A stretch of DNA of 64,000 nt from NCBI GenBank assembly GCA_035772405.1, contig JAYKKM010000438.1, positions 1,270,001-1,334,000 of the forward strand, given 5' to 3'. The first letter of the stretch is position 1; the number at the start of each line of letters is the position of its first letter. Below, one piece after another: positions 59,306 through 64,000 of this stretch. The position numbers and the translations under genes were made by a program. This stretch comes from Chrysogorgia sp. JL179-B06 (lineage: Eukaryota > Cnidaria > Anthozoa > Scleralcyonacea > Chrysogorgiidae). The notes beneath the pieces were generated by a model. It did no database searches and was not told where the DNA came from. It saw only the letters and a program-made list of their open reading frames with translations.

Positions 59306-59635
59306 ATTTTACCCTGTTTCACTTATATTGATATTGATATTTTACCTGTAAGCTTAAATGGGGCTCCAAAATGTTCTGGGTTATCAGTAAGTTTGTATCG
59401 GTTGTTCATATTATATGCGAATGCTTACAAATGAACGTACAGACTAGAGTATATAAATCTCTGACACTCATTGTTGCCATTGAGTAACCCTGTTTCACTC
59501 GATATTTTACCTGTAAGATTAAATGGGGCTCCAAAATGTTCTGGGTTATCAGTAAGTTTGTATCGATTGTTCATACATGTATTATTATACACAAATGCTT
59601 ACAAATGAACACACAGTATATAAATCTCTGACACC
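59306..59635. repeat. Tandem duplication, period about 165 bp
   Basis: Both units carry 'AAATGGGGCTCCAAAATGTT', 'CTGGGTTATCAGTAAGTTTG', 'ATGCTTACAAATGAAC' and 'TATATAAATCTCTGACAC'. Confidence 0.85.
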
Positions 59636-60637
59636 CAAAGCACCCATACCAACTATCAAGATCAAGGAGTAAAGAGTTTGTTGTTGTTTGCTGGTTTACC
59701 AGTGACGGGTCTGAATTTTGGCCTTGACTACATGGAAAGCAAGTTGGCTCGCTAACCGAGACAGTAACATAGTTAACTATGCAGTAATCTGTCTTTATAT
59801 TACAATTAGCTAGCTGGCTGGCCCACTGGACTAGTCACTATAGTATGTATAAAGCCTCTCAAATAATAAATATGCTAAAATTATGAATATGTTTACTGGC
59901 TCAAAATGTTATATAACTTCAAAGAAATAATGATTTTGAATTACATTTCTTTAAACTATAAATAAATAATAGCTTATGACACCTTGCTACTGCCAGCTAA
60001 ATGGTTTGATTTACTGCTATGCCTTATACACTGAGAAAAAGATTAACTGATTTAATACTTGCTCAAACTAAACCTGTTTGCCGGACTGACCATATGAATT
60101 GTTATTACATGAGCACAGGCCGGCTCGATTGCCAGGCTGACCCTGTTGGCTAGAACTGGATTAGGTCAGCAAACAGGGTGGCTCATTTGGTGGGGCAGAA
60201 TTCTCAGTAAGCCAGCTTGGATACTGAGCCAACCTTCCTTCGTATAATCAAAGCCGTTGGCCAACACTATGTTATGGGTTTGCAATGATGGAAAATGTAA
60301 CCACCCCTGCACTGACAGCCGTATCATTACATGTACCTACAACTATAGATTTGTGTATATTGAATTCAAATCACTGAATTTGCCTACAATGTCTTTCAAC
60401 AAGCCACAACCTCAAGTAGCCCGAGTTAACGCCTAGCGGGCGTCTTGTTACTTGGGCTACCTGTGGTAGCACCAAGTCTTAAAACCAGCTTCGTTATTAT
60501 TATTATTATTCGTATTTTTCTTGGGGTTCCACAAAATTGCAAAATTGCGCAATAACTCGTACCCAGGGTCTTGCCTCAATGTTCCTTGCCTTCACCCTTG
60601 TTGTCAATGAATCGCAGTCTGAAAAGCATTTTAATAC
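59636..60637. other. No gene recognised
   Basis: Some imperfect palindromes (60420-60463) and an ATT run (60496-60510). No open frame of note. Confidence 0.45.
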
Positions 60638-61390
60638 GAGACCTGTAAACCCGCAAACCATTGCAAAGATTCTCTCCAAGATGAGAGAAACACAGATGAG
60701 AGTTCAATTGTGAAGACGGAATGGACAGCCGAAGGACAGGGAAATATTATTATACTGTGTTGACATTTTAATATCCCGTGAAACTCCGTAATATATCAAA
60801 CATGAAATGTTGTGTTTTTGTCCGATTTAAATCAATTCTACATCGAAATGATCACTTGAATCTGGCGAATCGAACGCTGTAGGTTTCGTCTACTTAAAAT
60901 GTGAAGATCAGATGTTATATGAGAAAATGCGTATTAGCGATTAAAGCGAGACTCGTCTTTAAAATCAAAGGACATGGCTTCAAGATCTATTCGTCGTTTA
61001 CCCGATGATTTACGAGACCTGTAAACCCGCAAACCATTGCAAAGATTCTCTCCAAGATGAGAGAAACACAGATGAGAGTTCAATCGTGAAGACGGAATGG
61101 ACAGCCGAAGGACAGGGAAATATTATACTGTGTTGACATTTTATATCCGGTGAAACTCCGTAATATCAAGCATGAAATGTTGTGTTTTTGTCCGATTTAA
61201 ATCAATTCTACATCGAAATGATCACTTGAATCTGGTGAATCGAACGCTGTAGGTTTCGTCTACTTAAAATGTGAAGATCAGATGTTATATGAGAAAATGC
61301 GTAAGCGATTAAAGCGAGACTCGTCTTTAAAATCAAAGGACATAATATATGGCTTCAAGATCTATTCGTCGTTTTAATACCCGATGATTT
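60638..61390. repeat. Tandem duplication, period 376 bp
   Basis: 'GAGACCTGTAAACCCGCAAA' starts at 60638 and again at 61014; all of unit 1 is repeated with few changes (small indels at 60751, 60820, 60935, 61340). Recent duplication or a two-unit minisatellite. Confidence 0.9.
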
Positions 61391-61925
61391 AATGCTTTTA
61401 TGTCCATTAAACCGATGTAATTTCGTAACAGATATGTTTCGTATACCTTGCCGTTGATTTTTATATGAATTTTGACACACGAAGACCTTCAATCGAACAG
61501 ATATTAGAAAAAATATAGCATTGCCGTGTAGGCGTTCTGCATGGGGGGCCATTCCATTTAATGTCCACACCCCCCCTATGGACGAGATTTTCTGAGGGGT
61601 CTGGGAAATGACGAGATTTTCTGAGGGGTCTGGGGTGCAAATGAGATGACGATCTCTTCCTTCGATTTATAATAATTATAAATTGCACAATGCTCTTCGA
61701 TTTACAAAAGCTATCCACAACACGATCCTAACCCCCCCCCCCCCCTAAGTGCCTTCCTAACCCTAACCCCTGCCGTATTTTTGCCATCCCTAGATTCCCC
61801 AGTTATTCTTGGTTCAGGAAATGCGACCAAAAAGTATCTTGATTTCTCCAACTAAATCATTGGACGTAGTGTTTATATTGCAGATCTCTATTTATTAACG
61901 AGAACGCAATGGCTTGAGAGTTTAT
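61391..61925. other. No gene recognised
   Basis: Contains 'GACGAGATTTTCTGAGGGGT' repeated directly at 61582 and 61610, a C run at 61731-61745 and a CCCTAA cluster (61737-61765). Confidence 0.5.
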
Positions 61926-61981
61926 TAGCCTGCCCGCAGCCCGAAATTCCGCTTTCGAAATTTCGGGCTGCGGGCAGGCTA
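61926..61981. repeat. 56-bp palindrome (TAGCCTG ... CAGGCTA)
   Basis: TAGCCTGCCCGCAGCCCGAA pairs with its complement; about 9-base loop. Same ends as 36014-36099. Confidence 0.85.
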
Positions 61982-61984
61982 GAG

Positions 61985-62970
61985 TTTATATGACATGGTT
62001 TATAACTGGTGTGTTGCGTCGCACAACATATCAAAAACTTGCACTGTGTTGCGTTCTCGTATCATCCAGATTCCAGAATCAAAAGAAAAATTCATCAAAG
62101 ATATTTTAAATGCCGCTGCACAAACGCTAAACTTCTTGGTCGTTTATAAAAAGGTGTTACCGTTAATTTTTGTGCTGTCAAATCTTTTGTAATTGTTTGA
62201 AGTTTCAACAATCAGCCCAACACCTATTAGCCTGCGTAATATTTTGATAACTTGCAATACACAATGCAGTGTTTATCGACCTTTTTGATTTCATTGTCGC
62301 GAGTTACGTAAATTATAAAATCATACTCTTTCTGCCAGAATGCAATTTTTCACCTCTGTCATCTCTGAAGAGAAAATTAAATTCTACTTTCATCAGAGTA
62401 TTGAATTTTAATTGCTGGAAACCAGACCGACTTCTGGTGTACCTTTTCAAAAAACCTTGTTCACCAGCTTGTTCGACTTGTCTCGATAAAACAGCGCTCT
62501 CGATTTTATAGTGCCTTTGAAGGCCCTAAGCGATTGCGGTATATTATTTATTTATTAATCTTCCCTAAAGACACGTTAATAACTCAACCATGTACAAATG
62601 GACAGCAAAGAATTGAGCAACTGGAGCAAGAATTTATAAATGTGAAGCGACTCTTTATTTTTATATTTTTTTTAGCGAAACCTGCCTCTATATAGGCATT
62701 ACAGCGATTTTAAATGTGATGTTTCACTATTTGTTTCACGGGATGATTTTTAACGACAATTTTTAACGCAACGTATGTTGTCGGTTGAAAAATTGATGCC
62801 GTTGCGTGTAAGCACGGTTAATGGTGTAATATGTTATTTTACTACTAAACATGGCCGTGTCTTTACTTTGACTAAATATGCTCAAACACTGACAAACAGA
62901 GGTTGTTTACGCGGATATGAGGCTAAAACGCGGTATGGGAATAAAATTTAATTCAATTTGACGTTACTGT
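61985..62970. other. No gene recognised
   Basis: Two short + strand frames (61995-62192, 62269-62511) show no recognisable sequence. Confidence 0.4.
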
Positions 62971-62977
62971 AAAGGTG

Positions 62978-63325
62978 CAGTCCAGTCGGTTCTGCGCATG
63001 TGTGATATTTCAAACATTGGGGACCCCGATATATCAACAAACTTTAACGGAATAGATTAGCGACAGTTTGAAAGTGAGTATTCGTCAAAGGTGGCGAAGA
63101 CCCAAGTGGTAGTTTGATATATTATCCACATTTAGGAACAGAACAGCTTCTTATAACACGCTTTTTAGGCGGTAAAGCTCTACCCTGGGTGCCAGAGTTT
63201 ACCCAGGGTAGTAAAGCTCAAGCGTGTGAAAAAAATCCGCAATACTTCATGTTCAATGTTTATATAATGCAATGTAAACAAACGATGTAAACAGAAACGT
63301 GGACATGCGCAGAACGGCTGGACGG
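62978..63325. repeat. Inverted-repeat element
   Basis: 'GTCCAGTCGGTTCTGCGCAT' at 62981 faces 'ATGCGCAGAACGGCTGGAC' at 63304. Inside is a hairpin TACCCTGGGT ... ACCCAGGGTA (63182-63212). Confidence 0.6.
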
Positions 63326-63419
63326 CATTCCACTAATAGCCGTTACGGGGATTTTAACATTTCACGAGTGTTAAAAACCCGGCTCAAAAATACCGTTCAA
63401 AAAATCTTTTTCCGAGTTT

Positions 63420-63760
63420 CAGTCGGCAGAAGTTATATTTTAGTCAGCAGAAGTTAGCCTCTTCCGCATGAGGCAACTCTTATGACTTCTTTTTCCGAGT
63501 CAAATAGATTCCAAGGCTGTGAAAGCAATGTTTTGGTTGAGAAGTTATATTTTAAGCCCGTTTTCCACTTCATCATTTCGCTCGCCGCTAGAGAAACATT
63601 TCGCCGATGACATAATTTTTTCCCGTTTTCATTGGTCGACAACTGAAATAAATGATGTCATTGTGGAAATATTTCGCTAGCGGCGAGCGAAATGGTGAAG
63701 TGGAAAACGGGCTTTAGACGTGTTCGATTTAACACGGACAAGTAGAATCATTAACTTTTA
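63420..63760. repeat. Dispersed repeat, copy interrupted by a MITE
   Basis: Reverse complement of the block at 12660-12800, with extra sequence at 63458-63540. Confidence 0.7.
63555..63713. mobile_element. 159-bp Harbinger-type MITE with TTA duplication
   Basis: Terminal repeats AGCCCGTTTTCCACTTCATC and on, 37 bp with one mismatch. TTA flanks both ends (63552-63554, 63714-63716). The uninterrupted relative at about 12733-12745 shows the empty site. Confidence 0.9.
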
Positions 63761-63789
63761 GCACTTATCAGTTTAAATTAATTTCAAAC

Positions 63790-64000
63790 CACAAAATTTA
63801 AGGGCCGATTACATGAGGCGAGATTCATATTGCGATTACATGAGGCGGGCTAGCTCGGTAAAGCCAGGATGAGTTTTGAGTTGATGACGATGATTTCAAC
63901 CCAAAATTTGCAATTACCTAGCAAATGTTGCTTCACTTAGGCAAAAGTTACGTTAGTTTTACTGCAGTTTTACACTGTTATTTATGCTGATGAAATTTTT
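63790..64000. other. Start of a further repeat at the window edge
   Basis: 'GATTACATGAGGCG' occurs twice (63809, 63836), a style common at ends of MITEs. Cut by the window edge. Confidence 0.35.

Overview
The window is a eukaryotic, AT-rich, repeat-dense stretch of animal DNA. Spliced genes with GT-AG introns, long TA and TAA microsatellites, many fold-back elements and several LINE clades rule out a prokaryote. The TE-derived protein fragments (cysteine-rich long-inverted-repeat elements, CR1-like LINEs with a 2A-like peptide, R2-like RTs) resemble families I associate with anthozoan cnidarians, so a coral or anemone is my best guess. That is inference, not proof.

Two host genes can be read. 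(1) An ankyrin-repeat TRP-type cation channel on the + strand, five readable exons from 11162 to 22688. Splice phases match at every junction. The 5' exons lie further left or outside the window. (2) The ribosomal protein gene RPS23 on the + strand: exon 1 (39901-39904, only ATGG), exon 2 (40035-40194), exon 3 (53381-53648). It gives exactly 143 codons, but intron 2 is about 13.2 kb and full of transposons.

Region by region: 1-1.4 kb holds the 5' half of a LINE on the - strand (ORF1 intact, ORF2 running off the edge). 1.7-10.9 kb holds three elements with long inverted repeats, each with decayed pieces of cysteine-rich proteins, plus a LINE fragment with a decayed 2A-like peptide. 11-22.7 kb is the TRP gene, its introns filled with a CR1-like LINE and several MITEs. 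22.8-28 kb is a graveyard of R2-like and another RT element. 28-37.5 kb is mostly repeats: palindromes, a roughly 175-bp tandem array and a 2.8-kb inverted-repeat element. 38.6-39.5 kb is a LINE 3' end just upstream of RPS23. 40-53 kb is the RPS23 intron with a short hAT element, a TA-flanked 2.4-kb transposon, and a CR1-like LINE cut by a TTAA-flanked MITE and by a TAA-flanked Harbinger element. 53.7-64 kb is repeats and duplications, ending near a Harbinger-type MITE whose empty site can be seen at about 12.75 kb.

The host genes are not functionally linked. Most of the window is layered transposon history. The most interesting points are the long-inverted-repeat elements with a recurring cysteine-rich protein, the nested insertions whose removal restores a LINE reading frame, and the TE-swollen intron of a ribosomal protein gene.
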